This document shows positions 17,273 through 27,795 of a DNA stretch of 64,000 nucleotides, one piece after another; the first letter of the stretch is position 1; the number at the start of each line of letters is the position of its first letter. Under the pieces are notes generated by a model. The model worked only from the letters and a program-made list of their open reading frames with translations, was not told the DNA's origin and searched no databases. Origin of the DNA: Buttiauxella agrestis ATCC 33320 (GTDB lineage Bacteria; Pseudomonadota; Gammaproteobacteria; Enterobacterales; Enterobacteriaceae); NCBI RefSeq assembly GCF_000735355.1, contig NZ_JMPI01000070.1, positions 62,001 through 126,000 on the forward strand. The letters are read 5' to 3'. A program made the position numbers and the translations under genes.

Positions 17273-18118
17273 TTATTTCTCACTATCAACAAGGCCACGC
17301 ACAAACGCGCGTTGCATGGCTAAAACAATAATTACCGGCGGAATCAGCGTTAGCAGCATCGCCGCCATCACCTGGTTCCACTGGGTCGAGCCTTCACCGG
17401 AAGACATCATGCTTTTGATACCCGCCACGGCTGTGCCGAGGTTGACGTCGCTGACAATCAGCAACGGCCACAGATACTGGTTCCAGCCGTAGATAAAGGT
17501 GATGACGAACAGCGCCGCCAGATTGGTTTTCGAGAGCGGCAGCACGATATCGCGGAAGAAGCGCATCGGCGTTGCACCATCAATGCGAGCCGCTTCCATT
17601 AACTCATCGGGCAGCGTCATAAAGAACTGGCGGAACAAAAACGTGGCGGTCGCCGAAGCCATTAGCGGCAGCGTCAGGCCGGTATAGCTGTCGAGCATCT
17701 TGAGATTGGCGATGACTTCTACCGTTGGAAAAATTCGCACTTCGACCGGCAGCATCAGGGTGATGAAAATCATCCAGAAGAACAGGTTACGCAATGGAAA
17801 GCGGAACCAGACAATGGCAAAAGCGGAGAGCATCGACACCGTGATTTTGCCGATGGTGATAACCATCGCCATCACGAAGCTGTTTAGCAGCATCAGGCCA
17901 AACGGCGCACTGTTTGCACCCACGCCATGTACCCAAATATGGGTCATATTTTCCAGCAGATGGGAGCCTGGGATCAGCGTCATTGGCGTTTGAAACACGG
18001 CCTGGCTGTCCAGCGTTGCCGCCACAAATGCGACGTACAGCGGAAACAGAATCACGATGATGCCAAGAATGAGCATGGTATGGCTGAAAATCGTCAGTCC
18101 GCGGCGGTTCTCAATCAT
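17273..18118 (-). CDS. ugpE: sn-Glycerol-3-phosphate ABC permease UgpE
   Basis: One of two inner-membrane permeases of the Ugp importer. At 281 residues it equals E. coli UgpE, with about six membrane segments. The cytoplasmic EAA loop that contacts UgpC is [21 protein letters not shown] (about residues 186-206). Its start overlaps the ugpA stop by four bases, and ugpC follows five bases after its stop, a tight operon. Phosphate-starvation (PhoB) control is expected through the promoter upstream of ugpB. Confidence 0.96.
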   Translation of the reverse strand: MIENRRGLTIFSHTMLILGIIVILFPLYVAFVAATLDSQAVFQTPMTLIPGSHLLENMTHIWVHGVGANSAPFGLMLLNSFVMAMVITIGKITVSMLSAFAIVWFRFPLRNLFFWMIFITLMLPVEVRIFPTVEVIANLKMLDSYTGLTLPLMASATATFLFRQFFMTLPDELMEAARIDGATPMRFFRDIVLPLSKTNLAALFVITFIYGWNQYLWPLLIVSDVNLGTAVAGIKSMMSSGEGSTQWNQVMAAMLLTLIPPVIIVLAMQRAFVRGLVDSEK

Positions 18119-19002
18119 TGGTAGCGCACCTTACGTTCCACGAAGCGGAACTGAATGACGGTCAGGATGATGACCAGGAACATCAGCACTACCGATTGTG
18201 CCGCCGATGCGGAAAGGTCGAGACCGGCAAAACCTTCGCGATAAATTTTGTAGATAAGCGTGGTGGTGGCTTGTACCGGGCCACCGCCAGTTGCGGCGTC
18301 GATAACCGGGAAGGTATCGAAAAAGGCGTAAACCAGATTCACCACCAGCAGGAAGAAACTCACCGGAGCAATCAGCGGCAGCGACAATTTAAAGAAGCGG
18401 CGCACCGGCCCGGCACCATCAATGGAAGCGGCTTCGACCAAGGATCGAGGAATCGACTGAAGTGCAGCGAAGAAGAACAGGTAGTTGTAGCTGATTTGCT
18501 TCCAGACCGAGGCAAACACCACAAGGAACATCGCCTGACCGCTGTTTTGCGCGTGGTTCCAGTGATAACCAAACTGCTCCAGCAAGTGCGTTAACAGGCC
18601 GCGCCCAGGGTTGAACAGGAAGATCCACAATACGGCGGCAATCGCGGGCGCGACCGCATACGGCAGTAACATCAACGTTTGATAAATACGGCTGCCGCGC
18701 ACCACATAATCTGTGAGAGCCGCGAAAAACAGCGACACCAGCAGGCCGCTGCCTGCCACTAAGCCGCTAAAAATTAAGGTGGTATAGAAAGAGTCGAGAT
18801 AGTAGCTGTCGTGGAAAAGCTGTTTGAAGTTATCCAGGCCGACAAACGTGCTCGAAAGCCCAAACGGATCGACATTCTGGAGGGAGTACCACAGCGCTTC
18901 GCCCGCAGGCCAGATGAAAAAGATAATAGTGATAACCAGTTGCGGCAGGACTAGCGCATACGGCAGCCAACCGGAACGGAATACGGGGCGAGATGATGAC
19001 AT
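18115..19002 (-). CDS. ugpA: sn-Glycerol-3-phosphate ABC permease UgpA
   Basis: Partner permease of UgpE. At 295 residues it equals E. coli UgpA and is a polytopic membrane protein with the EAA loop [21 protein letters not shown] (about residues 194-214). It starts [22 protein letters not shown]. It overlaps ugpE by four bases and is separated from ugpB by a pair of REP units in a gap of about 107 bases. Such elements commonly allow a surplus of binding protein over permease. Confidence 0.96.
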   Translation of the reverse strand: MSSSRPVFRSGWLPYALVLPQLVITIIFFIWPAGEALWYSLQNVDPFGLSSTFVGLDNFKQLFHDSYYLDSFYTTLIFSGLVAGSGLLVSLFFAALTDYVVRGSRIYQTLMLLPYAVAPAIAAVLWIFLFNPGRGLLTHLLEQFGYHWNHAQNSGQAMFLVVFASVWKQISYNYLFFFAALQSIPRSLVEAASIDGAGPVRRFFKLSLPLIAPVSFFLLVVNLVYAFFDTFPVIDAATGGGPVQATTTLIYKIYREGFAGLDLSASAAQSVVLMFLVIILTVIQFRFVERKVRYQ

Positions 19003-19024
19003 AAGTGATTCTTTTCCTGAACAA

Positions 19025-19100
19025 TGTCGGGTGACGGCTTCGCCTTACCCGACCTACATACAGCAATTCGTAGGTCGGATGAGCGAAGCGTCATCCGACA
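19025..19100. repeat. Pair of REP units between ugpB and ugpA
   Basis: TGTCGGGTGACGGCTTCGCC...CCCGACCTACA and its inverted partner GTAGGTCGGATGAGCGAAGC...CATCCGACA. Inside an operon, directly downstream of the binding-protein gene, it likely stabilises ugpB mRNA against 3' decay. Confidence 0.75.
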
Positions 19101-19109
19101 CTGAAAAAC

Positions 19110-20429
19110 TTAAGACTTAGTCGATTGCTCGAAACGGCGCAGCAGCTGATTGCCACGCTCAACCGCGCTGTCTAACGCTTGCTGAGGGGTTTTCTTACCG
19201 GTCCATACCGATTCCAGTTCTTCGTCTACGATGGTACGAATCTGCGGCATATTGCCCAGACGCAGACCTTTGGTGAATGGCAATGGCGGCTTGTTCATCA
19301 TCTGGCGCGTGGCGATGTCAGCACCCGGGTTTTTCTCGTAGAAACCTTGCTCGCGCGTCAGGTCATACGCGGCTTTGGTAATCGGCAAGTAACCCGTTTT
19401 CTGGTGCCATTCGGCAGCGATTTCAGGCTGGGCGAGGAACTGCATAAACTCGGCAACGCCTTTGTAAGTTGCCGCGTCTTTACCCTGCATTACCCATAAA
19501 CTTGCCCCGCCGATAATGGCGTTTTGTGGCGCATTCGGGATGGTTGCGTCATAAGGCATCATGCCCACGCCGTAGTTGAATTTGGCGTAGTGGCGGATAT
19601 CTGCCAGCGAACCGGAAGAGGCGGTAGTAATGGCGCAATCGCCGTTGTAGAACTTCTCAGTGGATTCGTCTTTACGGCCGAAGTAGCTGAAATCGCCTTT
19701 CTTGTTCAACTCTTGCAACAGCGCAATGTGTTTCACTTGCTCGGGTTTATTGAATTCCAGAACCGCGTCAGTGCCATCAAAGCCGTTGTTTTTGGTCGCA
19801 ACGGGCAGGCCATTCCAGGCGCTGAAGTTTTCAATTTGAATCCAGCCCTGCCAGCCGCTGGCGTAGCCGCACTTCATGCCCGCTGCTTTCAGTTTGGCGG
19901 TGTAATCAGCCAGATCCTGCCAGGTTTTTGGCGGCTGGTCCGGGTTCAGACCGGCTTTTTTAAAGGCGTCTTTGTTGTAATACAACACCGGCGTGGAGCT
20001 GTTGAAAGGCTGGGAAAGCAGATGACCGGTTTTCGCATCGGTGTAGTACCCGGAAACCGTCGGCACAAACTGGGATTCGTCGAACTTAATGCCTGCATCG
20101 TTGAACACTTCATACACCGGCTTGATCGCTTTCGAGGCCATCATGGTCGCCGTGCCCACTTCATAAACCTGCAAAATGGCTGGCGCATTGCCCGAACGGA
20201 ATGCCGCAATCCCTGCCGCCAGGTTTTGTTCGTAGTTGCCTTTATAAACCGGAACAATTTTGTAGTCAGGATGCGTCTGGTTAAAGCGTTGAGCCAGTGA
20301 ATCAACTTCTTTGCCCAGTTCGCCTTCCATCGAGTGCCAGAAAGGAATGGAAGTGGCGGCGATAGCGCTACTGCTAAATACGCATCCAAGCGCCAGGCAA
20401 ATTGCTGTGTGTCGTAACGATGCAGTCAT
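19110..20429 (-). CDS. ugpB: sn-Glycerol-3-phosphate-binding periplasmic protein UgpB
   Basis: Periplasmic receptor for sn-glycerol 3-phosphate and glycerophosphodiesters. It has 439 residues (E. coli 438) with a cleavable signal peptide ([24 protein letters not shown]) and a type-1 extracellular solute-binding fold beginning [20 protein letters not shown]. Conserved ligand-side stretches include [18 protein letters not shown] and [14 protein letters not shown]. First gene of the ugp operon, with a Pho-box-like element upstream. Confidence 0.96.
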   Translation of the reverse strand: MTASLRHTAICLALGCVFSSSAIAATSIPFWHSMEGELGKEVDSLAQRFNQTHPDYKIVPVYKGNYEQNLAAGIAAFRSGNAPAILQVYEVGTATMMASKAIKPVYEVFNDAGIKFDESQFVPTVSGYYTDAKTGHLLSQPFNSSTPVLYYNKDAFKKAGLNPDQPPKTWQDLADYTAKLKAAGMKCGYASGWQGWIQIENFSAWNGLPVATKNNGFDGTDAVLEFNKPEQVKHIALLQELNKKGDFSYFGRKDESTEKFYNGDCAITTASSGSLADIRHYAKFNYGVGMMPYDATIPNAPQNAIIGGASLWVMQGKDAATYKGVAEFMQFLAQPEIAAEWHQKTGYLPITKAAYDLTREQGFYEKNPGADIATRQMMNKPPLPFTKGLRLGNMPQIRTIVDEELESVWTGKKTPQQALDSAVERGNQLLRRFEQSTKS

Positions 20430-20500
20430 GTCTTATCTCTCGAATTATTTTGAGGTGAATAAGTTGCGCGAAAATACGCGTTTTTGTTCGCATCAAAACA

Positions 20501-20541
20501 TGACATGCGCGAATGACAGAAAAATAACCGTGAGGTGACAG
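20501..20541 (-). promoter_or_regulatory. Pho-box-like repeats upstream of ugpB
   Basis: On the minus strand, CTGTCAC (20535-20541) and CTGTCATTCGCGCATGTCAT (20501-20520) carry several copies of the CTGTCA element recognised by PhoB. The spacing of the second pair is two bases longer than the ideal 11. The arrangement resembles the E. coli ugpB promoter as I remember it, so phosphate-starvation induction is likely. Confidence 0.6.
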
Positions 20542-20589
20542 GATCGTTACGATGAAGTGAAGGAATTATGACTGGTGGCAAAATGTCAT

Positions 20590-20613
20590 AAAAAAAGGAG
20601 CCAAAAGGCTCCT
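20590..20613 (-). terminator. Intrinsic terminator of the liv operon
   Basis: On the minus strand AGGAGCC-TTTT-GGCTCC is followed by seven T, about 20 bases after the livF stop. A textbook Rho-independent terminator for livKHMGF. Confidence 0.88.
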
Positions 20614-20631
20614 TGTGTTTGAAACGATAAA

Positions 20632-21345
20632 CTAGCCGCCGAGGTAGGCGCTACGCACCGCTTCGTTAGCCAGAAGCGCATCACCTGTGTCTTCCAGTAC
20701 CACGTGGCCGTTTTCCAGCACGTAGCCGCGGTCAGCAAGCTTCAGCGCCTGGTTGGCGTTCTGCTCGACGAGGAAGATGGTCATGCCTTCGCTGCGCAGT
20801 TGTTCGATGGTATCGAAAATCTGCTGAATGATGATTGGCGCGAGGCCGAGCGATGGTTCATCTAACAGCAGCAGGCGCGGTTGGCTCATTAATGCACGGC
20901 CAATCGCCAGCATTTGTTGCTCACCACCGGACATCGTACCCGCACGCTGAATACGGCGCTCCAGCAAGCGTGGGAACAGCTCGTAAACGCGTTGGATGCG
21001 TTCATGATACTGGTCGCGTTCCGCAAAGAAGCCACCCATCGCCAGGTTCTCTTCTACCGTCATGCGAGAAAATACGCGGCGACCTTCTGGCACAATCGCC
21101 ACTGCTTCACGCATGATGCGCGCGGTATGCCAGTCGGTGATGTCTTTACCATCAAAGGTAATCTTGCCGCTTGAAGCACGCGGGTCACCACACAGTGTTC
21201 CCAACAGCGTCGTTTTACCGGCACCGTTCGCGCCAATCAGAGTGACGATTTCGCCCTGTTTGATGTGCAGACTAACCTCATGAAGCGCCTGGATTTTTCC
21301 GTAGTGGGCGCTCACATGGTCAAATGACAACATGATATTTTCCAT
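20632..21345 (-). CDS. livF: Branched-chain amino-acid ABC transporter ATPase LivF
   Basis: One of the two ATPases of the leucine/isoleucine/valine (and phenylalanine) importer. The 237 residues from this ATG equal E. coli LivF. Walker A GANGAGKTT (about residues 38-46), signature MSGGEQQ, Walker B LLLLDEPSLGLAP and the switch His-loop region FLVEQNANQAL are present. The ATG at 21345 was chosen for its GAGG six bases upstream; the longer frame to 21363 begins inside the livG stop. Last gene of livKHMGF. Confidence 0.96.
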   Translation of the reverse strand: MENIMLSFDHVSAHYGKIQALHEVSLHIKQGEIVTLIGANGAGKTTLLGTLCGDPRASSGKITFDGKDITDWHTARIMREAVAIVPEGRRVFSRMTVEENLAMGGFFAERDQYHERIQRVYELFPRLLERRIQRAGTMSGGEQQMLAIGRALMSQPRLLLLDEPSLGLAPIIIQQIFDTIEQLRSEGMTIFLVEQNANQALKLADRGYVLENGHVVLEDTGDALLANEAVRSAYLGG

Positions 21346-21362
21346 ATTAAGCCTCACCCCCA

Positions 21363-22130
21363 TTATGCTTCACCTAAGTAGGCGCGGATTACGTCAGGGT
21401 TATTCCGGATTTGCTCCGGCGTGCCGTTCGCAAGCGGCGTCCCCTGGTTTACCACGTAAATCCTGTCAGAAATGCCCATCACCAGTTTCATATCGTGCTC
21501 GATTAACAGCACGGTAGTGTTGTGATGGTTGCGTAACTCCATGATTAACTCATCGAGTTCATGCGTTTCTTTCGGGTTAAGACCAGCCGCGGGTTCATCA
21601 AGCATCAGAATTTCTGGCTGAGTCACCATGCAGCGTGCAATCTCAAGGCGGCGCTGGTCGCCATATGCCAGGTTGCTCGCCTGGCGGTTAGCCTGCTCAA
21701 GCAGACCAATACGTTCAAGCCAGGTTGCAGCGCGGTCCAGCGCTTCGCTTTGTGAACGGCGAAAAGCAGGCGTTTTCAAAAGACCTGAGAACACACCGGT
21801 TTTCAGCTGCATATGCTGAGCAACCAGCAAGTTTTCAATCACGGTCATTTCGCGGAACAGACGAACGTGCTGGAAAGTACGCACCACGCCCATACGTGCA
21901 ATTTGCTGGCCCGGTAGACCTTCAAGGTGTTGATCACGCAACAGAATCGTACCGCCTGATGGCTTGTAGAAGCCGGTCAGGCAGTTAAACACCGTGGTTT
22001 TACCGGCACCGTTCGGGCCGATTAACGAAACAATTTCTTGTGGATGCAGTTCCAGAGAAACATTATTTACGGCGAGCAGGCCGCCGAAACGCATCATCAA
22101 GCCGTTTACGGATAACAATGGCTGACTCAT
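21363..22130 (-). CDS. livG: Branched-chain amino-acid ABC transporter ATPase LivG
   Basis: Second ATPase of the Liv importer; it forms a heterodimer with LivF. At 255 residues it equals E. coli LivG. Motifs are Walker [10 protein letters not shown] (about 38-46), signature LAYGDQRR (the family's variant of LSGGQ), Walker [14 protein letters not shown] and IEHDMKLVM. It overlaps the livM stop by four bases. Confidence 0.96.
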   Translation of the reverse strand: MSQPLLSVNGLMMRFGGLLAVNNVSLELHPQEIVSLIGPNGAGKTTVFNCLTGFYKPSGGTILLRDQHLEGLPGQQIARMGVVRTFQHVRLFREMTVIENLLVAQHMQLKTGVFSGLLKTPAFRRSQSEALDRAATWLERIGLLEQANRQASNLAYGDQRRLEIARCMVTQPEILMLDEPAAGLNPKETHELDELIMELRNHHNTTVLLIEHDMKLVMGISDRIYVVNQGTPLANGTPEQIRNNPDVIRAYLGEA

Positions 22131-23413
22131 GCCTGCTCTCCTTTCACTTGTTCCACTTGCTCTTTTTTAAGCTTCAATTGCGGACGCGACATTGGCAGCA
22201 AGCCTTGCGGACGCCAAATCATCATCAGCACCATCAAGCCACCAAGCACCAACATGCTGTATTCGTTCAGGTCACGCATCAGTTCGCGCGACACCACCAG
22301 CAGCACGGCGGCGAGGATAACGGCAAATTGCGAGCCCATACCGCCCAGCACGACAATCGCCAGCACGAAGGCAGATTCGGCAAAGGTGAAGGATTCCGGG
22401 CTGACAAAGCCCTGGCGTGCGGCAAACAGCGTACCAGCAAAGCCTGCAAACGCGGCGCTAATAGTAAACGCGGTCAGTTTAATGCGCGTTGGGTTCAGAC
22501 CCAGTGAACGGCACGCGATTTCATCTTCACGCAACGCTTCCCACGCGCGGCCCAGCGGCATACGCAGCAGGCGGTTAATCACAAACAGAGACAGCACAAC
22601 CAGCAACAGCGCAACGAGGTAGAGGAAGATAATCCTGTCACCTGGGTTATATGCGACGTTAAAGAAGTTGCTGAACGTATCCCACCCGCCTTCACGTGCG
22701 CTGCGGCTGAATTCCAGACCAAACAGCGTAGGTTTAGGGATCTGGCTGATGCCGTTCGGGCCACCGGTAATTTCGGTGTTGTTCAGCAGCAAAATACGGA
22801 CAATTTCACCAAAGCCGAGCGTCACAATCGCGAGGTAGTCGCCGCGTAAACGCAACACCGGGAAGCCCAACAGGAAACCTGCCGCCGCAGACACCAGGCC
22901 CGCAATCGGCAAGCATGTCCAGAATCCCAGACCGTAGTAGTGGTTGAGCAGAGCAAAGGTATAAGCGCCGATGGCATAAAAACCGCCGTAGCCCAGAACC
23001 AGCAAGCCAGACAAACCCACAACCACGTTCAGACCAAGGCCGAGAATGATATAAATCATGGTCAGCGTGGCGATATCCACCGTACCGCGTGACACCACAA
23101 ACGGCCACGCAACGGCGAGTACCAACAGTGCCGCCAGGAACAGTTTCTGTTTCGGCGTAGAACCGTCTAACGCAGGCAGCACAAACTTCGGCCCGGAGAC
23201 TTTTTTCATGCCTTTCTGGAATGCAGGGCGCAGCAACTGGAAGACGAAGACAATCGCCGTACCAATCAACACCCATTCCCAGCGCACCGTTTCGGCGCTG
23301 TGAACGACAAGCTTAGTGCCATCGAGACTCAACTGAACGCCCATAAAGACGCCCGCCAGCACGAAAAATATGGCCGCCGAAAGCAGCGCAAGAACAACAT
23401 GCATCGGTTTCAT
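22127..23413 (-). CDS. livM: Branched-chain amino-acid ABC permease LivM
   Basis: Polytopic inner-membrane permease of the Liv system. It has 428 residues (E. coli 425). A family core such as [25 protein letters not shown] is in the middle, and [20 protein letters not shown] forms the cytoplasmic coupling loop in the C-terminal half. The N-terminal 90 residues are an extra membrane region seen in enteric LivM. Overlaps livH by four bases and livG by four bases. Confidence 0.95.
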   Translation of the reverse strand: MKPMHVVLALLSAAIFFVLAGVFMGVQLSLDGTKLVVHSAETVRWEWVLIGTAIVFVFQLLRPAFQKGMKKVSGPKFVLPALDGSTPKQKLFLAALLVLAVAWPFVVSRGTVDIATLTMIYIILGLGLNVVVGLSGLLVLGYGGFYAIGAYTFALLNHYYGLGFWTCLPIAGLVSAAAGFLLGFPVLRLRGDYLAIVTLGFGEIVRILLLNNTEITGGPNGISQIPKPTLFGLEFSRSAREGGWDTFSNFFNVAYNPGDRIIFLYLVALLLVVLSLFVINRLLRMPLGRAWEALREDEIACRSLGLNPTRIKLTAFTISAAFAGFAGTLFAARQGFVSPESFTFAESAFVLAIVVLGGMGSQFAVILAAVLLVVSRELMRDLNEYSMLVLGGLMVLMMIWRPQGLLPMSRPQLKLKKEQVEQVKGEQA

Positions 23414-24336
23414 ACTTTTTCTACCTCCGGACGGCCCAGGATACCGGTAGGCATAACCAGCAGTACCACGATGAGCAGCGCAAAGGAGACAACATCTTTA
23501 TATTCGGTGCTCAGATACGCGGAAGTCAGCGCTTCTGCAACACCCAAAATCAGGCCACCAATCATCGCGCCAGGGATACTACCGATACCGCCCAGAACTG
23601 CTGCGGTGAAGGCTTTCATCCCGGCCATAAAGCCGATGTATGGGTTGATAACGCCGTAGAACTGGCCGAGCAGTACACCTGCAACCGCAGCCATGGCTGC
23701 GCCAATCACGAAGGTCAGCGAGATAACACGGTCGGTGTTAATTCCAAGCAGGCTCGCCATTTTCAAATCTTCTGCACACGCACGGCACGCACGGCCCATG
23801 CGGGAGTAGCGAATGAACAGTGTCAAAGCCAGCATCGCAAGGAACGTTACAACCCAAATCACCAACTGCATGGTGGTAATGGTTGCGGTGAAGTTGTCGC
23901 TGGCACCGACAACCCACTGACCGTTAAACAGGCTTGGCAGTGCGATATCGCGCGAACCTTCAGTCAGGCTGACGTAGTTTTGCAGGAAGATAGACATCCC
24001 GATAGCAGAGATCAGTGCAATCAGTCGCTTAGAGTTACGCACCGGCTTGTAGGCAACGCGTTCGATGCTCCAGCCGTAGGCGCTCGCAATGACAATTGCA
24101 CCAATAAAACCTGCACCAACCAGCATCCAGCCCACATCAATGCCTATCATCATCAGTGCTGCGATGATCATAAACGAGACGTAGCTGCCGATCATATACA
24201 CCTCGCCATGGGCGAAGTTGATCATGCCGATAATGCCGTAAACCATGGTGTAACCGATGGCTATCAACGCGTAAGTACTGCCCAACGTGACGCCGTTAAA
24301 CATCTGTTGCAGGAAGTAGAGGAACTGCTCGGACAT
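23410..24336 (-). CDS. livH: Branched-chain amino-acid ABC permease LivH
   Basis: Second permease of the Liv importer. At 308 residues it equals E. coli LivH. Highly hydrophobic, with [32 protein letters not shown] near the N-terminus and the coupling loop [21 protein letters not shown] in the middle. It is separated from livK by a 73-base gap holding a hairpin, which may let the binding protein be made in excess. Confidence 0.96.
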   Translation of the reverse strand: MSEQFLYFLQQMFNGVTLGSTYALIAIGYTMVYGIIGMINFAHGEVYMIGSYVSFMIIAALMMIGIDVGWMLVGAGFIGAIVIASAYGWSIERVAYKPVRNSKRLIALISAIGMSIFLQNYVSLTEGSRDIALPSLFNGQWVVGASDNFTATITTMQLVIWVVTFLAMLALTLFIRYSRMGRACRACAEDLKMASLLGINTDRVISLTFVIGAAMAAVAGVLLGQFYGVINPYIGFMAGMKAFTAAVLGGIGSIPGAMIGGLILGVAEALTSAYLSTEYKDVVSFALLIVVLLVMPTGILGRPEVEKV

Positions 24337-24354
24337 ACAATAACCTTATTTATT

Positions 24355-24382
24355 CCTCCCCAACGCATAGCCGCCGGGGAGG
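24355..24382 (-). other. Intercistronic hairpin livK-livH
   Basis: CCTCCCC ... GGGGAGG with a 14-base loop, between the livK stop and the livH start. No T run follows, so it looks like a message-stabilising or partly attenuating hairpin downstream of the binding-protein gene. Confidence 0.5.
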
Positions 24383-24409
24383 TGGGATGACCCAGAGTTG
24401 CCGCTACTA

Positions 24410-25522
24410 TTATTTCGTCGCTACAGAAGACGAACCGTCGGCATGCCACTGGAAGACACCAAAATCAAATCCCTTCAGATCGCCTTTCTCATCCCAGTTC
24501 AGCGGCCCAATCACGGTTTTCGCACCGTTTGCTTTCAAATCTTTTACTAAATCAGCAGGTTCTGCACTTCCGGTACGCTCAAGTGCTGTCGCCAAAGACT
24601 GCACCGCTGCGTAAGTGATCCAGACATATGGGCCACTTGGGTCTTTCTTCTCAGTTTTCAGTTCATCAACGATAGCTTTGTTCGCTGGGTCCTGGTCATA
24701 GCGTTTTGGCATGGTGACTAACATGCCTTCGCCCGCATTGCCCGCAATGTTGGACAGCGATGCGTTACCCACACCCTCTGGACCCATAAACTGAGTTTTC
24801 AGGCCAACGGCACGTGCCTGACGCAGGATCTGGCCCATTTCTGGGTAGTAGCCGCCGTAATAAACGAAGTCGATGTTTTCTTTTTGCAGACGCGCCACCA
24901 GCGTGGAGAAGTCTTTATCGCCCGCTGTGATACCGTCAAAGAAGACGATATTCGCGCCACCTTTCTTCAGGCCGTCTTGTACAGAACGCGCCAGACCTTC
25001 ACCGTATTGCTGCTTGTCATGAATGATAGCGATGCGCTTCGGTTTCACAGTGTCGAGAATGTATTTAGACGCCGTTGGGCCCTGGGAAGAATCCAGGCCT
25101 GCGGTACGCATAATCATTTTGTAACCACGGGCCGTCAGCTCTGGGTTAGTTGCACCAGGGGTGATCATCAGGATGCCTTCGTCTTCGTAAATATCAGACG
25201 CTGGCTGAGTGGAAGAGGAGCAAAGGTGGCCAATGACATAGCGCACACCGTCGTTAACGATTTTGTTGGCAACCGCTACGGCTTGTTTCGGATCACAAGC
25301 ATCGTCGTATTCAACCGCGACTAGTTTGTCGCCTTTGATGCCGCCTTTTGCGTTGATGTCTTTGATTGCCTGGCGAGCACCGTTAAATTCCATGTCGCCC
25401 CACTGCGCAACCGGGCCAGACATAGCACCAACAACGGCAACTTTGATATCAGCTGCGGTTGCCGCGTGAGACACCGCCAGCGCAATAACCCCAGCGAGTA
25501 ATGTCTTCGCGTTCATTTTCAT
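24410..25522 (-). CDS. livK: Leucine-specific periplasmic binding protein LivK
   Basis: Periplasmic receptor that feeds L-leucine to LivHMGF. It has 370 residues (E. coli 369) and a signal peptide ([23 protein letters not shown]) cut before [14 protein letters not shown]. The type I binding fold keeps the paired cysteines in DDACDPKQ and [13 protein letters not shown]. It is a close paralogue of LivJ (26470-27573); the residues after the first cysteine are nearly identical. First gene of livKHMGF, probably under Lrp and GcvB control. Confidence 0.96.
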   Translation of the reverse strand: MKMNAKTLLAGVIALAVSHAATAADIKVAVVGAMSGPVAQWGDMEFNGARQAIKDINAKGGIKGDKLVAVEYDDACDPKQAVAVANKIVNDGVRYVIGHLCSSSTQPASDIYEDEGILMITPGATNPELTARGYKMIMRTAGLDSSQGPTASKYILDTVKPKRIAIIHDKQQYGEGLARSVQDGLKKGGANIVFFDGITAGDKDFSTLVARLQKENIDFVYYGGYYPEMGQILRQARAVGLKTQFMGPEGVGNASLSNIAGNAGEGMLVTMPKRYDQDPANKAIVDELKTEKKDPSGPYVWITYAAVQSLATALERTGSAEPADLVKDLKANGAKTVIGPLNWDEKGDLKGFDFGVFQWHADGSSSVATK

Positions 25523-25937
25523 AGATCCAATTCCTGTTCGTGATTTGTGGTTTTATTTTGGGCAAAAAACAAACTGAACGTTTTTTAGCCTTTAACCATT
25601 TTTATGAGTGCCTTTAAGGGCTTAGCATTAAAATTTACAATTTTTAAGGCTAAACTCTCTATTTTTCAGGCTATTAAGCAAAGATATTATTCTGTATTTG
25701 CTTAGAGTTAAACAAAAAAAAGCAGCTTTTTCAGCATAAAATAGCGATACAAAGAGCGGAATAAATCACTAGGTTTTAGGGTTTTATACTGACCATTTTT
25801 CAATCTGCCACTTATCGAACTGGCATATGTTTGACGCAAAAATTAATCGTCTGGTATATGACAGATAAAAGAGAAAGCGTCTGGCGCAAATAAATTGGTT
25901 ACACTCGGGGTTTTCCCGCTTTTTGGTTAGCTCGCTT
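25523..25937. promoter_or_regulatory. Long AT-rich control region between livK and panM
   Basis: A 415-base gene-free gap, much richer in A+T than the surrounding genes. Nearest livK, the mRNA leader on the minus strand contains the C/A-rich stretch AAAACCACAAATCACGAAC (about 25538-25556), the kind of target paired by the G/U-rich region of the small RNA GcvB, which represses livK in Salmonella. Further on, TTAGCATTAAAATT and AATTTTTAAGGCTAA form an imperfect inverted repeat (25622-25653), and related TTTAGCCTTTAA/TTAAGGCTAA motifs recur nearby. In E. coli Lrp binds this promoter; I could not fix exact Lrp sites. Confidence 0.55.
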
Positions 25938-26318
25938 ATGAAACTCACCATCATTCGTCTGTTTGAGTGTAGTGCCCAGGATGAGATCGATCTCGCTAAG
26001 ATCTGGCCGGAATATTCCAGCGCCTCGCTTACGCTTAGTGATACTCACAGAATTTACGCGGCAAAATTTAATGAGCGACTGCTCGGCGCGGTGCGCGTTA
26101 CGCTTGCGGGCCGTGAAGCCGCGCTGGATTCGCTGCGGGTACGCGAGATCACCCGTCGCCGTGGCGTGGGGCAGTATCTGGTTGAAGAAGTGATTCGTGA
26201 TAATCCTGACATCACCGGTTGGTGGATGGCAGATGTTGGCGTGGAAGACCGTGATGTGATGACGGCGTTTATGCAGGCGGTTGGGTTTGAAGTTCAGAGT
26301 GGTGGCTGGAAGAAGTGA
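25938..26318 (+). CDS. panM: PanD-maturation factor PanM (YhhK, GNAT family)
   Basis: Small GNAT-fold protein that triggers self-cleavage of pro-PanD (aspartate decarboxylase) and senses CoA, tuning pantothenate synthesis. The 126 residues from this ATG match E. coli PanM (127): MKLTIIRLFECSAQDEIDLAKIWPEYS, the acyl-CoA site VREITRRRGVGQYLVEEVIRD (about residues 69-89) and a tryptophan-rich WWMADVGVEDRDVMTAFMQAVGF. The ribosome site is weak. The frame extends five codons upstream without benefit. It sits alone between livK and livJ on the opposite strand, as in E. coli. Confidence 0.93.
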   Translation: MKLTIIRLFECSAQDEIDLAKIWPEYSSASLTLSDTHRIYAAKFNERLLGAVRVTLAGREAALDSLRVREITRRRGVGQYLVEEVIRDNPDITGWWMADVGVEDRDVMTAFMQAVGFEVQSGGWKK

Positions 26319-26341
26319 TAACGGGTTGGTTATCACTTCCC

Positions 26342-26470
26342 CATTTATCGAAGCATTTCGTGCTGCGGAAAGGCGGCAAGTGGTGAAATCCCCGGGAGCT
26401 TACATCAGTAAGTGACCGGGGTTAAGCAACGCAGCCAACGCATCAGCGGCGCGAAAGGCGACCGATAAAT
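26342..26470. repeat. ERIC element between panM and livJ
   Basis: About 128 bases with the ERIC core GGGAGCTTACATCAGTAAGTGACCGGGGTTAAGC and terminal inverted repeats (ATTTATCG ... CGATAAAT). More degenerate than the copy at 33660-33782. It abuts the livJ stop codon, so its hairpin would be transcribed at the livJ 3' end. Confidence 0.88.
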
Positions 26471-27573
26471 TATTTAGCGTCGGTCGCAGTCCCGTTCGCA
26501 TGCCAGGTAAACACGCCAAACTCAAAGCCTTTCAGATCGCCCTTCTCATCCCAGCTCAACGGACCCATTACGGTATCAACCGTTGCGCCTTTCAGGTACG
26601 TCGCGATTTCAGCCGGATCTTCTGACTTGTTCAGACCTGCAGCCAGAGATTGCAGTGCTGCGTATGTGGTCCATACGAACGCGCCACTTGGATCTTGTTT
26701 CTTCGCCTTGATTGCATCTACAACCGGTTTGTTCGCAGGAACCTGGTCGTAGTTCTTCGGTTTGGTGACTAACAGGCCTTCAGCAGATTCGCCAGCAATG
26801 TTAGACAATGAAACGTTCGCTACACCTTCTGGACCCATGAACTGAGTTTTCAGGCCTGCGGCACGAGACTGACGCAGGATCTGGCCCATTTCAGGGTGGT
26901 AGCCACCGTAGTAAACGAAGTCGATATTCTCTTTCTTCAGGCGTGCCACCAGCGTGGAGAAGTCTTTCTCACCTGCGGTGATGCCGTCAAAGAACACCAC
27001 GTTAGCGCCGCCTTTTTTCAGGTTTTCCTGAACCGAGCGCGCCAGGCCTTCGCCATATTGTTGTTTGTCATGAATCACCGCGATGTTTTTCGGTTTCACG
27101 TGATCAAGGATGTATTTCGCCGCCGTTGGGCCCTGATCGGAGTCCAGTCCTGTGGTACGCATTGTTAATTTGTAACCGCGCGAAGTCAGCTCAGGCGCCG
27201 TTGCCGCAGGAGTGATCATCAGTACACCTTCGTCTTCGTAGATATCAGACGCAGGTTGAGTGGAAGAAGAACACAAGTGGCCGATTACATATTTGATGCC
27301 ATCGTTAACCACTTTGTTGGCGACCGCCACGGCTTGTTTCGGGTCACAAGCATCGTCATATTTGGTGATAACCAGTTTGTCGCCTTTGATGCCGCCTTTG
27401 GCATTAATATCAGCAACCGCTTGTTCTGCACCGGTAAATTCCTGGTCGCCATATTGAGCAACCGGGCCAGACATCGCCCCAACTACCGCTACTTTGATAT
27501 CCTTCGCAAATGCTGCGTTGCTCATCGCAAGTGCAATACAACCAGCCAATAACGCTTTGCCCTTCATTTTCAT
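26470..27573 (-). CDS. livJ: Leu/Ile/Val-binding periplasmic protein LivJ
   Basis: Broader-specificity receptor for the LivHMGF transporter. At 367 residues it equals E. coli LivJ, with a signal peptide ([23 protein letters not shown]) before [19 protein letters not shown]. The two cysteines of the fold ([18 protein letters not shown]) are present. The start is one of two in-frame ATGs two codons apart; the first gives the family length. Monocistronic, ending in an ERIC element. Its leader contains a GcvB-like target. Confidence 0.96.
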   Translation of the reverse strand: MKMKGKALLAGCIALAMSNAAFAKDIKVAVVGAMSGPVAQYGDQEFTGAEQAVADINAKGGIKGDKLVITKYDDACDPKQAVAVANKVVNDGIKYVIGHLCSSSTQPASDIYEDEGVLMITPAATAPELTSRGYKLTMRTTGLDSDQGPTAAKYILDHVKPKNIAVIHDKQQYGEGLARSVQENLKKGGANVVFFDGITAGEKDFSTLVARLKKENIDFVYYGGYHPEMGQILRQSRAAGLKTQFMGPEGVANVSLSNIAGESAEGLLVTKPKNYDQVPANKPVVDAIKAKKQDPSGAFVWTTYAALQSLAAGLNKSEDPAEIATYLKGATVDTVMGPLSWDEKGDLKGFEFGVFTWHANGTATDAK

Positions 27574-27602
27574 CCTGAGATCCCCATTCTTATTCTGATT
27601 GA

Positions 27603-27620
27603 TATTTGTTGTGTTGTTTT
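27603..27620 (-). promoter_or_regulatory. Likely GcvB pairing site in the livJ leader
   Basis: On the minus strand the leader reads AAAACAACACAACAAATATC, about 30 bases upstream of the livJ ATG. It is almost perfectly complementary in character to the G/U-rich seed of GcvB (UUGUGUUGUUGU type). livJ is an established GcvB target in Salmonella. Confidence 0.6.
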
Positions 27621-27750
27621 GGCACGGTTTTATTTTTGGTTTACGAATACCGCGTGTGCCTTCGCCGCACTCAGAGTTAAAAACATACCCGAATTTGCGG
27701 CTTTTGGAATAACAATTTTTTCACAAGCTGAATGGGAAAGTGACGGGCAT

Positions 27751-27780
27751 AAAAAAACCGCCCTGGAAGGCGGTTTTTTT
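27751..27780. terminator. Terminator after rpoH
   Basis: AAAAAAACCGCCCTGGAAGGCGGTTTTTTT: a six-base GC stem flanked by runs of A and T, so it works in either direction. It stands 16 bases after the rpoH stop on the minus strand. Confidence 0.9.
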
Positions 27781-27795
27781 GTCTTGCTGAATAAC

